Assembly (NCBI GenBank): GCA_024234615.1
Contig: JACKNY010000001.1
Span: 772,501-836,500, forward strand
Direction: 5' to 3'
Source of the DNA: Pseudomonadales bacterium
GTDB lineage: Bacteria > Pseudomonadota > Gammaproteobacteria > Pseudomonadales > IMCC2047
DNA length: 64,000 nt
A program made the translations under genes and the position numbers. Below the pieces are notes generated by a model, which was given only the letters and a program-made list of their open reading frames with translations, was not told where the DNA came from and did no database searches. Shown here piece after piece: positions 25,845 to 34,261 of the stretch. Each line of letters opens with the position of its first letter. The first letter of the stretch is position 1.

Positions 25845-25975
25845 AGAACTGTTCAAGGCCGGTTCCGGGCTTCTCACAAATATTGCGATTCACCGTTGCG
25901 GGGGCAGCGTTGGTTTAGCAGTAGGTCAGCCAATCACAGACCAGTGCGCACCAAACTTCCCGTTTAACTCAGCGC
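25845..25975 (-). promoter_or_regulatory. Cobalamin (B12) riboswitch
   Basis: On the minus strand, 110-240 bases upstream of btuB, the aptamer core is readable in order: AAACGGGAA then TTTGGTGC (about 25966-25945), the conserved GCTGCCCCCGCAACGGTGA (25908-25890), and a B12-box-like AGCCCGGAACCGGCC (25872-25858). These are the hallmark pieces of the AdoCbl riboswitch family. It should repress the whole btuB-btuF operon when cobalamin is abundant. Just upstream a further hairpin pairs AACGCTCTA with TAGAGCGCT (25998-25971). No U-tract terminator follows, so control is probably at translation of btuB. Exact ends are approximate. Confidence 0.92.
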
Positions 25976-26134
25976 TCTAATTTGGCAAATAGAGCGTTAA
26001 GCACCTTATACAGGGACAGTGAATATAACAGGTTCTACTTTGGCTTAGCAATGACAAGAATTGAAATTAATCGCTAGGCCAGCATAGTGTCACATGTTTC
26101 AATAGCCCTATAACTATTGTTGGTAGCGAAAATA

Positions 26135-26968
26135 ATGGATATGAAAGTTGATTTGCATTGTCATACAAATCTTTCAGATGGGGTGTTATCGCCGACAGAA
26201 TTAGTACGCTATGCGGGCGCTTTGGATATCGAAATGCTGGCACTTACCGATCATGACCGAGCTGATATATTGCCAGAGGTAAGTGCCATCGCACAATCGC
26301 TGTCAATCCAGTTGATCGCTGGTATTGAACTGTCGAGTCAGTGGCGCAAAAGTGGAGTTCACATTGTCGGGCTAGGGGTCGCGCTCGACAGTGAGGTTTT
26401 ACAACAGGTGGTAGCAAGACAAACACAAACGAGAGAATTGCGAGCACAGGAAATTGGTGAGCGTCTAGCGAAATTAAACATCGAAGATAGTTACGCGCAG
26501 GCCAAAGCTATCGCTGCCGAGAGCCAGATTGGACGCCCACATTTCGCACAGTACTTGGTAGAAACCGGACAGGTTAAGGATCTAAAGACCGCTTATAAAA
26601 GATATTTGGGGGTGGGCAAGGCTGGTGATGTGAAGAGTTTTTGGCCACAGCTGGAGGAGGTTGTGGATTGGATACATGCTGCCAACGGCTATGCGGTTCT
26701 GGCGCATCCGGCGAAATATAAATTAACGCGACGCAAACTCGACACGCTTTGCCGGGATTTTAAGGACGCGGGAGGTGATGGCATAGAGGTAGTGTCTGGT
26801 ATGCAAACCAAGGATGTAACCGATTATCATGAACAGCTGTGTAAAAAATACTCTTTTTATGCGTCCTGCGGGAGTGATTTTCATGGTCCAGTTTCCTCCT
26901 GGCATGATTTGGGAAAGATGTCCGTTATACCCACGTCCTGTGTCCCGATATGGGATCTTTGGCGTTAA
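26135..26968 (+). CDS. rnm: PHP-domain nuclease/phosphatase, RNase AM (YciV/TrpH family)
   Basis: A PHP-fold protein of 277 residues. Metal-binding motifs are VDLHCHTNLSDG, LALTDHDRAD, GIELSS, VLAHPAKY and CGSDFHGP. In E. coli the homologue (YciV, RNase AM) is a 5'-3' exoribonuclease acting on short RNA and 3',5'-bisphosphate nucleotides, and it matures rRNA 5' ends. yciO follows, as in many gammaproteobacteria. Start is uncertain: ATGs at 26135 and 26141 both give a sensible N-terminus and neither has a strong Shine-Dalgarno; an upstream TTG at 26117 is less likely. Confidence 0.88.
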   Translation: MDMKVDLHCHTNLSDGVLSPTELVRYAGALDIEMLALTDHDRADILPEVSAIAQSLSIQLIAGIELSSQWRKSGVHIVGLGVALDSEVLQQVVARQTQTRELRAQEIGERLAKLNIEDSYAQAKAIAAESQIGRPHFAQYLVETGQVKDLKTAYKRYLGVGKAGDVKSFWPQLEEVVDWIHAANGYAVLAHPAKYKLTRRKLDTLCRDFKDAGGDGIEVVSGMQTKDVTDYHEQLCKKYSFYASCGSDFHGPVSSWHDLGKMSVIPTSCVPIWDLWR

Positions 26969-27104
26969 ATTCACGGTTGTCTTGATCAAAGGTGCTGCTG
27001 GGGTAAAAAATTCCTGCTAACTTAGGCAAAAATCTGCGTAATTAGCGCTTGCCAGAATTGTCCGAAATCGTTAGATTGCCAGCCCAATTGGAAAATCAAC
27101 GTTT

Positions 27105-27725
27105 ATGAGCCAGTTCTTCACCATACATCCCGATAACCCGCAAAGCCGCTTGATTACACAGGCGGTGGAGATTATTAATGGTGGCGGTGTTATCGTTTAT
27201 CCGACTGATTGCGCTTATGCGCTGGGCTGTCATATTGGTGATAAGTCCGCAGTAGATCGTATCCGTCGAATTCGCAAATTGGATGACAAACACAACTTCA
27301 CCCTGATCTGTCGTGATTTGTCAGATGTTTCAACCTATGCCAAGGTGGACAATACAACTTATCGTCTGCTGAAAGCTCATACTCCCGGCGCATATACCTT
27401 TATTTTACGTGCCACCAGCGAAGTACCGCGTCGCCTGTTACATCCGAAGCGGCGCACTATTGGTTTACGTATTCCAGATCATCGAATTACACAGGCGTTA
27501 CTTGAACAGTTGGGCGAACCCATGATGAGTTCCTCGTTAATTTTGCCCGGACAGGATCTACCTTTGACTGAACCTTACGATATTAGAGAAGTGCTGGAGC
27601 ATTCCGTCGATTTGGTGATTGACGGTGGATACTGCGGTATGGAGGCAACAACGGTAGTGAATTTGATCGAGGAAATCCCCTCTCTGGTGCGGGTTGGTGT
27701 TGGTGACCCCAGTCCTTTTGAATAG
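27105..27725 (+). CDS. yciO: YciO family (Sua5/YrdC-like) protein
   Basis: A 206-residue protein of the Sua5/YciO/YrdC fold. GGVIVYPTDCAYALGC matches the nucleotide-binding strand, followed by KLDDKHNFTLICRDLS, AYTFILRAT and RTIGLRIPDHRI. True TsaC/YrdC enzymes make threonylcarbamoyl-AMP for tRNA t6A; YciO proteins are close relatives whose own role in tRNA modification is less certain. Context (after rnm, before trpS) points to YciO rather than TsaC. The ATG at 27105 has no strong Shine-Dalgarno nearby. Confidence 0.88.
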   Translation: MSQFFTIHPDNPQSRLITQAVEIINGGGVIVYPTDCAYALGCHIGDKSAVDRIRRIRKLDDKHNFTLICRDLSDVSTYAKVDNTTYRLLKAHTPGAYTFILRATSEVPRRLLHPKRRTIGLRIPDHRITQALLEQLGEPMMSSSLILPGQDLPLTEPYDIREVLEHSVDLVIDGGYCGMEATTVVNLIEEIPSLVRVGVGDPSPFE

Positions 27726-27786
27726 TCCTTTTGTGCACTACGTCGCAATGCTCTGCTAAATAAAGCGCCTGTCGGATGCAGTTACT

Positions 27787-27816
27787 TTGCTCATTCAACG
27801 TAATCCTCGGTATAAT
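27787..27816 (+). promoter_or_regulatory. Probable sigma-70 promoter for trpS
   Basis: TTGCTC (27787-27792) and a perfect TATAAT (27811-27816) are separated by 18 bases, about 45 bases before the trpS start. It probably drives trpS-scpA-scpB and perhaps rluB. Confidence 0.65.
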
Positions 27817-27867
27817 GCGGCAGTCAAAATTGTCACCCGAAATATCTTAATAGGTTAGGAGTTAAGT

Positions 27868-29082
27868 TTGTCCGTTACCCCATCTAAACACCGCGTTTTA
27901 TCTGGTATGAGACCGACCGGAAAGCTACATTTAGGCCATTATCATGGCGTCCTCAAAAACTGGGTCAAATTACAGCACGAAAGTGAATGTTTTTTCTGCA
28001 TCGTTGATTGGCATGCTTTGACGACGCATTATGATAATCCGCACGATATCCAACAGCATGTTTGGGATATGGCGATTGACTGGTTGGCAGCGGGGATTAA
28101 TCCCGGTTCAGCAACTATTTTTATTCAATCCCGTGTATTGGAACATGCTGAACTGCATCTGTTATTGTCAATGATTACACCGCTGAGCTGGCTGGAGCGG
28201 GTGCCGACTTACAAAGAACAGCAGGAGAAGATCAAGGATAAGGACCTCGCCACCTATGGCTTTTTAGGTTATCCCTTGTTACAGGCGGCCGACATACTGG
28301 TATACCGTGCGGGCTCAGTGCCGGTGGGTGCCGATCAGGTGCCACATGTGGAAATGTGTCGCGAGATTGCACGCCGTTTCAATCACCTGTATGGCCGTGA
28401 TGCCGGTTTTGAGGAGCAGGCGGAGGCCGCCATCAAAAAGATGGGTAAAAAAGCATCCAAAGCCTATCAACAGCTGAAAAAGCAATTTCAGCAACAGGGC
28501 GATCTGGAGGCGCTGGAGAGAGCGGCTGCGTTAGTTGAGGAGCAGCAAAATATTTCTCTGAGTGATCGCGAACGCTTGATTGGTTTTATTGAAGGCGGTG
28601 GTAAGGTGATTTTACCGGAACCTAAGGCACTACTGACCCCGGAGTCTAAAATGCCCGGTTTGGATGCGCAAAAAATGTCGAAGTCCTATGGTAATACAAT
28701 TGCTTTGCGTGAAGAACCGGATATGGTTGAACAGAAAATTCGCACCATGCAGACGGATCCAGCGCGGGTGCGGCGAACCGATCCCGGCGATCCGGACAAA
28801 TGCCCGGTATGGCAGTTACATGAAATTTATTCCGACGAAAAGACCCAAAACTGGGTGCAGGAAGGGTGTCGCAGTGCGGGTATCGGTTGTATCGATTGTA
28901 AGCAGCCGGTGATTGAAGCGATTAATGCGGAGTTGGAGCCGATGAGGGTGCGGGCGAAGGAATATGAAGACAATCCCGATATAGTACGAGGTATTCTCGC
29001 AGAGGGGTGTGAAGCCGCAAGGGACGAGGCTCGCCAGACCATGGAAACAGTACGGGCGGCCATGGGGCTTCTTTACCGTTAA
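27868..29082 (+). CDS. trpS: Tryptophanyl-tRNA synthetase
   Basis: A class I aminoacyl-tRNA synthetase of 404 residues charging tRNA-Trp. The HIGH-like motif is GKLHLGHYHG and the KMSKS motif is intact (DAQKMSKSYGN). A Lys/Gln-rich insertion (about 185-230; KKMGKKASKAYQQLKKQF) lies between them, as in the longer TrpS form found in Pseudomonas, not in the compact E. coli enzyme. The start is a TTG at 27868 following TAGGAG with good spacing; no in-frame ATG gives the expected N-terminus. scpA begins 14 bases after the stop. Confidence 0.94.
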   Translation: MSVTPSKHRVLSGMRPTGKLHLGHYHGVLKNWVKLQHESECFFCIVDWHALTTHYDNPHDIQQHVWDMAIDWLAAGINPGSATIFIQSRVLEHAELHLLLSMITPLSWLERVPTYKEQQEKIKDKDLATYGFLGYPLLQAADILVYRAGSVPVGADQVPHVEMCREIARRFNHLYGRDAGFEEQAEAAIKKMGKKASKAYQQLKKQFQQQGDLEALERAAALVEEQQNISLSDRERLIGFIEGGGKVILPEPKALLTPESKMPGLDAQKMSKSYGNTIALREEPDMVEQKIRTMQTDPARVRRTDPGDPDKCPVWQLHEIYSDEKTQNWVQEGCRSAGIGCIDCKQPVIEAINAELEPMRVRAKEYEDNPDIVRGILAEGCEAARDEARQTMETVRAAMGLLYR

Positions 29083-29096
29083 GGCGGCTATTAACC

Positions 29097-29963
29097 ATGA
29101 CTGGTGCGGCACAGGATTCCACAGAAAAAACAGAGTTAGTTGAAAATGCTGAGGCTGCTGTGGGGTTATCTGCCGCCCATCCACAGAAACAACAGGAGAT
29201 GCCCTTTGCGATCGTTGAGGGCAAACCCTATACCCAAATCCCCCAGGATCTCTATATTCCGCCGGATGCGCTGGAAGTTATTTTGGAGGCCTTTGAAGGA
29301 CCGTTGGATTTACTGCTCTATCTGATCAAGCGACAGAACCTTGATATTCTCAATATCAATGTTTCTAAGATTACGGATCAGTATATGCAGTACGTCGAGT
29401 TAATGAAGTCGATTCAGTTGGAGCTGGCGGCGGAGTACCTGGTGATGGCGGCGATGCTGGCGGAAATTAAATCCAGAATGCTATTGCCTCGTCATGCCAT
29501 TCTGGAAGAAGACGAGGGTGATCCGCGTGCGGAATTGATTCGCCGATTGCAGGAATATGAGCGCTACAAACAGGCTGCTGAAGACATTGATGAGCTGCCG
29601 CGCCTCGAACGAGATCTGTTCCTGGCGAGCGCCGAAGTGCCGCCATTCGAGAGCAATAAGCCGTTGCCAGATGTGACGTTGAAGGAGTTAATGCTCAGTT
29701 TGTCCTTGGTGCTAAAACGTGCGGAAATGTTTGAAAGTCACTCAGTGCAGATGGAAAAGCTCTCCACACGTGAGCGCATGTCGCATATTCTTACGCGGTT
29801 GCAGGGAAATCAGTTTGTGCCCTTTATTAGTCTGTTTACTGTTGAAGAAGGACGGCGTGGTGTAGTGGTGACTTTTTTGGCGATGATGGAATTGATCAAG
29901 GAATCTTTAATTGAAATTGTCCAGAATGAGATGTTTGGACCAATTCATATTAAAGCACGCTAA
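29097..29963 (+). CDS. scpA: Segregation and condensation protein A
   Basis: ScpA is the kleisin subunit that bridges SMC-type ATPases and binds ScpB in chromosome compaction and segregation. A disordered N-terminus of about 55 residues precedes the core FEGPLDLLLYLIKRQNLDI, with YLVMAAMLAEIKSRMLLP, and the C-terminal winged-helix region (VTFLAMMELIKESLIEI). At 288 residues it is normal to slightly long. It lies 14 bases after trpS and 35 before scpB. No smc gene is in the window; in many gammaproteobacteria with ScpAB the SMC gene is elsewhere. Confidence 0.94.
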   Translation: MTGAAQDSTEKTELVENAEAAVGLSAAHPQKQQEMPFAIVEGKPYTQIPQDLYIPPDALEVILEAFEGPLDLLLYLIKRQNLDILNINVSKITDQYMQYVELMKSIQLELAAEYLVMAAMLAEIKSRMLLPRHAILEEDEGDPRAELIRRLQEYERYKQAAEDIDELPRLERDLFLASAEVPPFESNKPLPDVTLKELMLSLSLVLKRAEMFESHSVQMEKLSTRERMSHILTRLQGNQFVPFISLFTVEEGRRGVVVTFLAMMELIKESLIEIVQNEMFGPIHIKAR

Positions 29964-29998
29964 CAGGGGTGATGAGAGAATATAGTGAGTAATTGATT

Positions 29999-30682
29999 AT
30001 GAGCGAGCAGGCACAGTTAAAACGTATCATTGAAGGCGCGCTGTTAGCGGCGGGCGAGCCTCTGTCTGTGGAGCGCTTGAGTATGTTATTTGCCGATAGC
30101 GAACGTCCCGCTCATCCAGATATTCGTGCGGCGCTGAAGGAGATGGTAACAGAGTACGAAGGACGTGGATTTGAACTGAAAGAGGTGGCGAGTGGCTGGC
30201 GCTTTCAAGTATGTCAGGATCTCGGTACCTGGGTGAGTCGACTGTGGGAAGAAAAACCTGCGCGTTACTCCCGGGCACTATTAGAAACCTTAGCCCTGAT
30301 GGCTTACCGCCAACCGGTAACGCGGGGTGAAATTGAAGAGGTGCGGGGGGTCAGTGTCAGCTCAAATATCATTCGTACGTTGCTGGAACGAGAGTGGATC
30401 AGGGTTGTTGGCCATCGGGATGTGCCAGGACGTCCGGCAATGTATGTCACCACCAAGCTTTTTTTAGATTACTTTAATTTGAAGACATTATCCGATTTAC
30501 CTTCACTCGCAGAAATTCGCGACCTCGATAAAATTAATGCGGAATTGAATTTTGCGGACATGGCGATGGATCAGGCAGAGTCCAAGCACGAGCAGGGTGC
30601 CATGATTGACATTGAAGAGCCCTTTGAAATTGTCGAAAATGAAGACAATGATATGACATCACAGCCACAAGTGCTTGACTGA
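29999..30682 (+). CDS. scpB: Segregation and condensation protein B
   Basis: ScpB forms dimers with two winged helices that clamp ScpA. The chain (227 aa) shows LKRIIEGALLAAGEPLSVERL, ALLETLALMAYRQPVTRGEIE, and VVGHRDVPGRPAMYVTTKLFLDYF, all typical. The C-terminus is acidic and probably disordered. The start is taken as the ATG at 29999 (MSEQAQLKRI); an in-frame TTG two codons upstream is possible. It follows scpA by 35 bases. Confidence 0.95.
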   Translation: MSEQAQLKRIIEGALLAAGEPLSVERLSMLFADSERPAHPDIRAALKEMVTEYEGRGFELKEVASGWRFQVCQDLGTWVSRLWEEKPARYSRALLETLALMAYRQPVTRGEIEEVRGVSVSSNIIRTLLEREWIRVVGHRDVPGRPAMYVTTKLFLDYFNLKTLSDLPSLAEIRDLDKINAELNFADMAMDQAESKHEQGAMIDIEEPFEIVENEDNDMTSQPQVLD

Positions 30683-30765
30683 AAATTGTGTTGGCGGGCG
30701 TCTAAAAACGCTGTACACGTATCTATTCAAAGGCTCCCTAACAGTAAGCACAGCAGAGAGAATTC

Positions 30766-31584
30766 ATGACGGAAGGCGAAAAGCTACAAAAAGTATTGGC
30801 GCGAGCGGGATTAGGTTCACGCCGCGAAATCGAGGGCTGGATTGCAGCAGGCAGATTACGGGTGGGAGGTCAGGTCGCAAAATTAGGCGACCGGGTGAAG
30901 GGGGATGAAAGAATTAGCCTGGACGGCCATCTTGTCAAGTTAAATACTGATGCCGAACCGAGCACAAAAATATTACTCTATAACAAACCCGAAGGTGAAA
31001 TTTGTACTACCAAAGATCCCGAGGGAAGACCCAGTGTGTTCAGTCGTTTACCGAAGCTCAAAGACAGTCGTTGGATTGCCGTTGGGCGACTGGATTTTAA
31101 TACTTCGGGATTATTATTGTTTACTACGGATGGTGAATTGGCGAACAAACTTATGCACCCATCATCCCAAATTGACCGTGAATATTTGGTGCGGGTGCTG
31201 GGCAATGTGACAGAAGAGGCCAAACAGCGACTCTTGGCTGGTGTAGAACTGGAAGACGGAACCGCGCAATTTACCGATATTGTTAAGGCGCAGGGTGAAG
31301 GCGCGAATCGCTGGTATTATGTCTGCTTGATGGAAGGGCGTAATCGCGAAGTGCGTCGCCTTTGGGAGTCCGAAGGTATTAAGGTAAACCGGCTCAAACG
31401 GGTACGCTTCGGCCCTGTATTTATGCCATCGCGACTGAAGGTTGGACAATGGGAATACTTGGAGCAAAAGGATGTTGATGTAATATATGACTTGGTGGGT
31501 TTGCCGAAGCGCAAGGTCTCCTTGCCATCGAAGCAGCAAAAAACTGATCAAGAGCGGCAGCAGCGGCGCAAACCGAGACGTTAA
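30766..31584 (+). CDS. rluB: 23S rRNA pseudouridine synthase RluB
   Basis: RluB makes pseudouridine 2605 (E. coli numbering) in 23S rRNA. An N-terminal S4 RNA-binding domain (GEKLQKVLARAGLGSRREIE, about 4-60) is followed by the RsuA-family catalytic domain: VGRLDFNTSGLLLFTTDGEL contains the catalytic aspartate, and MEGRNREVRRLWES the downstream motif. The C-terminus is basic (QQKTDQERQQRRKPRR). It is 83 bases after scpB; scpB-rluB adjacency is common in gammaproteobacteria. RluE/RluF types are less likely given length and context. Confidence 0.93.
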   Translation: MTEGEKLQKVLARAGLGSRREIEGWIAAGRLRVGGQVAKLGDRVKGDERISLDGHLVKLNTDAEPSTKILLYNKPEGEICTTKDPEGRPSVFSRLPKLKDSRWIAVGRLDFNTSGLLLFTTDGELANKLMHPSSQIDREYLVRVLGNVTEEAKQRLLAGVELEDGTAQFTDIVKAQGEGANRWYYVCLMEGRNREVRRLWESEGIKVNRLKRVRFGPVFMPSRLKVGQWEYLEQKDVDVIYDLVGLPKRKVSLPSKQQKTDQERQQRRKPRR

Positions 31585-31637
31585 TAGGGGTGGTTGCAGG
31601 ACATTTTTAATCTGAACTCAACAAAAGAGGAATAGTT

Positions 31638-32144
31638 ATGGCAACAGTGACTTTTAAAGGAACAGCAATAAATACGTATGGTGATTTGCCAGCGGTCGGT
31701 AGTGTCGCGCCGGATTTTGAATTGGTAGCGACGGATCTGGCAGACCGTGGTTTAGCGGATTTCCCAGGCAAACGTCTCATCAATATAGTGCCGAGTTTGG
31801 ATACGCCAGTCTGTGCATCCTCCACGCGCGAATTTCATCGTTTAGCATCGAGCGTTGATAATGCCAAAGTATTGGTGGTTTCGATGGACCTGCCTTTTGC
31901 GCAAGGACGGTTTTGCACCACTGAAGGTTTGCCAGATGTTGTCGCCCTATCAATGTTGCGTACCCGTAAATTTGCGAAAGATTACGGTGTCTTGCTGACT
32001 GAAGGTCCTTTGCGCGGCCTATGTGCACGTGCGGTGGTCGTGATAGATTCTTCGGGCAAAGTGGCTTATTCCGAATTGGTGCCTGAAATCACACAGGAAC
32101 CAAACTATGAAGCGGCGATTGCAGCATTGAAAGCAGCGAGTTAA
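31638..32144 (+). CDS. tpx: Thiol peroxidase (Tpx, atypical 2-Cys peroxiredoxin)
   Basis: A 168-residue atypical 2-Cys peroxiredoxin that detoxifies lipid and alkyl hydroperoxides using thioredoxin. The peroxidatic Cys is in SLDTPVCASSTREFH and the resolving Cys in FAQGRFCTTEGLPDV, the pair that forms an intramolecular disulfide in Tpx. VTFKGTAINTYGDLPAVG is the family N-terminus. The ATG follows AGAGGAA. The next gene begins 8 bases downstream, so it may be cotranscribed. This is the second peroxiredoxin in the window (other at 6667). Confidence 0.96.
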   Translation: MATVTFKGTAINTYGDLPAVGSVAPDFELVATDLADRGLADFPGKRLINIVPSLDTPVCASSTREFHRLASSVDNAKVLVVSMDLPFAQGRFCTTEGLPDVVALSMLRTRKFAKDYGVLLTEGPLRGLCARAVVVIDSSGKVAYSELVPEITQEPNYEAAIAALKAAS

Positions 32145-32152
32145 CCAGGAGG

Positions 32153-32620
32153 ATGTCAAAGGCAACGAACATGTTGAATTCTGAGCAGTCACAGCAAGGC
32201 GGCGGTGAAGTCTTTATTACGCGGCGGCTGGTACGCTTCGGTGATGTTGATCCGGCGGGAATTGCTTATTATCCGCGGATTAATAACTTTATCCATGAGG
32301 CCTTTGAAAATCTTTGGGAAGAATATATTGGCGAGCGCTATTATCTGTTAATTCAGGAAAAGCGTATCGCCTTCCCAATGGTGCATACAGAAATTGATTT
32401 TCGCGCTCCGCTGCGATTTGGCGACCGTCCGGTGATCAAGGTTACCTGTTTTCATCTGGGCCGCAGCTCGTTGGGTATTCGTTATGTATTTGATGTCAAT
32501 GGTGTTATTTGTGTTGACGCAAAAACCAAGACCACCTGTATAGATGCGGATAAACTCAAAAGTCAGCCTATACCAGATGTTTATCGTAAACCGTTGGGGC
32601 GTATCTTTAAGCCTTTGTGA
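32153..32620 (+). CDS. Acyl-CoA thioesterase, 4-hydroxybenzoyl-CoA thioesterase family
   Basis: A 155-residue hot-dog fold protein. The region VRFGDVDPAGIAYYPRINNF contains the conserved Asp-Pro-Ala of the 4HBT/YbgC thioesterases; MVHTEIDFRAPLRFGDRP follows. It should hydrolyse an acyl- or aroyl-CoA, substrate unknown. The ATG at 32153 sits directly against an AGGAGG, which is too close; an ATG at 32171 has an AAGG at better spacing, so the true start may be six codons later. The next gene, MaoC-like, overlaps or abuts the stop, so the two are linked. A related thioesterase lies in the box cluster at 62800. Confidence 0.85.
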   Translation: MSKATNMLNSEQSQQGGGEVFITRRLVRFGDVDPAGIAYYPRINNFIHEAFENLWEEYIGERYYLLIQEKRIAFPMVHTEIDFRAPLRFGDRPVIKVTCFHLGRSSLGIRYVFDVNGVICVDAKTKTTCIDADKLKSQPIPDVYRKPLGRIFKPL

Positions 32621-32655
32621 GTGGTGCTAAGGTCGGTGTCAATGATGGGGGAACA

Positions 32656-33123
32656 ATGAAGACAATATCAGCGCCATTTCTGAATCATCAATGGTTAGAG
32701 GATTTTTCTCTAGGCGACCGCTTTGAGTATGGTTGCTGGGAAATGAAAATAGAGGATATGCTAGCATTTGCGCGTCTTTATGATCCAGAGCCATTCCATC
32801 TGGATGAAATCAAAGCAAGAGCGTTAGGTTGGGATGGGGTTATCGCCTCAGGGCCACAAATATCAGCGATCTGGCGCAGAATGAGTAAGGATGCCTTTCC
32901 CAATGCCCAGATCATTGTATCGCCGGGCTGGGATAGTATCCGTTGGTTTAAGCCGGTTTATGCGGGCGATGTGTTGCGCTCAGAAACGGAAATAACCGAA
33001 GCACGGCAACTCAAAAGCCGGGATCACGAGGGCATGATCAAGCTCGATAACCGGATTCTGCGTGGCGAAGAGCTGGTTTCGCAGCTTTCTTCGACTTGGT
33101 TTATGCGCTGTAGGCCAGCCTAG
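32656..33123 (+). CDS. MaoC-like hot-dog hydratase domain protein
   Basis: A 155-residue single-domain MaoC-like protein. The hydratase-type signature appears in FARLYDPEPFHLDEIKA, with the Asp and His expected of R-hydratases, followed by GVIASGPQISAIW and WFKPVYAGDVLRSETEI. Such proteins hydrate enoyl-CoA or act as accessory dehydratases; the substrate is unknown. I prefer the ATG at 32656, with GGGGGA five bases upstream; an in-frame GTG at 32617 that overlaps the thioesterase stop would add 13 residues. It is convergent with the diguanylate cyclase and shares the stop tetranucleotide CTAG with it. Confidence 0.88.
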   Translation: MKTISAPFLNHQWLEDFSLGDRFEYGCWEMKIEDMLAFARLYDPEPFHLDEIKARALGWDGVIASGPQISAIWRRMSKDAFPNAQIIVSPGWDSIRWFKPVYAGDVLRSETEITEARQLKSRDHEGMIKLDNRILRGEELVSQLSSTWFMRCRPA

Positions 33124-34034
33124 CTGCCAAAACAAACTTGATTTCGGCCTCGCCGCTTGGCGTTATAAAGGGCTTTATCGGCACGCTCTATTAATGAGCT
33201 GATGCCGTCGTATTCTGCCAGTGTCGCTACGCCTAGGCTGATGGTTACGGCAACGGGCTGGTCTTTAAAGTTCATATCAGCGGTTGCTATCTGCTCACGA
33301 ATTTTTTCAGCGATTTTAAGCGCGCCTTCTTGGTCGGTTTTGTGTAACAGAATTAAAAACTCTTCACCGCCATAGCGAAACAGTAAATCAGTTTTTCGCA
33401 TACTGTTTTGAATGTTCGCGCAAGCAAGTTTGAGAACCTGATCGCCGCCCTGATGCCCGAGTTTATCATTGATCTGCTTAAAGTGATCAAAATCGAATAG
33501 AATCACCGACAATGGTATTTGGTCGCGCTGGGCTAAATCGATTTCCCTGTGCAATGCCGAGTCGAGAGCTTGTCGATTTCCGCACTGGGTTAAGGCGTCG
33601 GTAGAGGCGGCGGTTACTGCCTGATGATATTTCAAAGAATTACGCAATGGATAGAGCAGGCATGGCATTAGGTTTTCTAACACGTCTAGTTCTTTTTGCT
33701 GATAGGGGCGGTGGCGTGTGAATACCAGGGTGCCTAAGTCTCCCTGATCAGCGTTGAGTTGGTAACTGATTTTATGCTTACCCTGAATGGCAGAAGTAAA
33801 TCGAATTGAGGAATCACTCTGGGTGTAACTTAGGCCGTCAACAGGTATCAGCGTACGCAATCGATTTAGAAATAAAGGTAAGATTTCATCGATTTCCAAA
33901 GAGGTTTGCAGGTCGCGTGTCAGGCTAAGTAACATCTCGCGCTTCTTCATTTGCTTTTCGGAGAACTGGGCGCGAGCCGGTTCTAATCTTTGGGTGAGAT
34001 TAAAAACGTTGTCACTGTGTAGCGAGCTGGCCAT
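33120..34034 (-). CDS. Diguanylate cyclase (GGDEF) with N-terminal sensory domain
   Basis: A 304-residue soluble protein. Residues about 35-135 look like a GAF-type sensory domain, and about 140-300 form a GGDEF domain that makes cyclic-di-GMP. The active site is intact (YGGEEF), the family metal and substrate motif DFDHFKQINDKLGHQGGD is present, and an RKTD five residues before GGEEF is a normal inhibitory I-site, so product inhibition is likely. The ATG at 34034 follows AAAGGA at good spacing; an earlier ATG at 34052 lacks one. No EAL domain. The signal sensed is unknown. Confidence 0.92.
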   Translation of the reverse strand: MASSLHSDNVFNLTQRLEPARAQFSEKQMKKREMLLSLTRDLQTSLEIDEILPLFLNRLRTLIPVDGLSYTQSDSSIRFTSAIQGKHKISYQLNADQGDLGTLVFTRHRPYQQKELDVLENLMPCLLYPLRNSLKYHQAVTAASTDALTQCGNRQALDSALHREIDLAQRDQIPLSVILFDFDHFKQINDKLGHQGGDQVLKLACANIQNSMRKTDLLFRYGGEEFLILLHKTDQEGALKIAEKIREQIATADMNFKDQPVAVTISLGVATLAEYDGISSLIERADKALYNAKRRGRNQVCFGS

Positions 34035-34215
34035 ATTGATTCCTTTATCCATCCTGATTTAGCGAAAACGATTGTTGTGTGAAGTGCTAAATGTTACGTC
34101 TAAGGAGGTATTGCGAATTTTGTGCCAGCTTTTTATGCTAGAAAATAATCATAAAAAACAAATGGATAGATGTATTGTCAATAGTTTGACAGAAATTTTC
34201 GTTTCGCAGACGAGC

Positions 34216-34261
34216 AGTCCTGATGTGTGGCGACAAAATATTGTCGCCACACATCAGGACT
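34216..34261. repeat. Perfect 21-bp inverted repeat with 4-base loop
   Basis: AGTCCTGATGTGTGGCGACA extended by one A (34216-34236) pairs perfectly with its complement at 34241-34261 around the loop AATA. It begins directly after the yciK stop codon. On the yciK strand no U-tract follows (GGACTGCTCG), so it is not a standard terminator, though so long a stem may still stop transcription or protect the mRNA 3' end. It could also be the remains of a small mobile palindrome. No second copy was noticed in the window. Confidence 0.85.
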
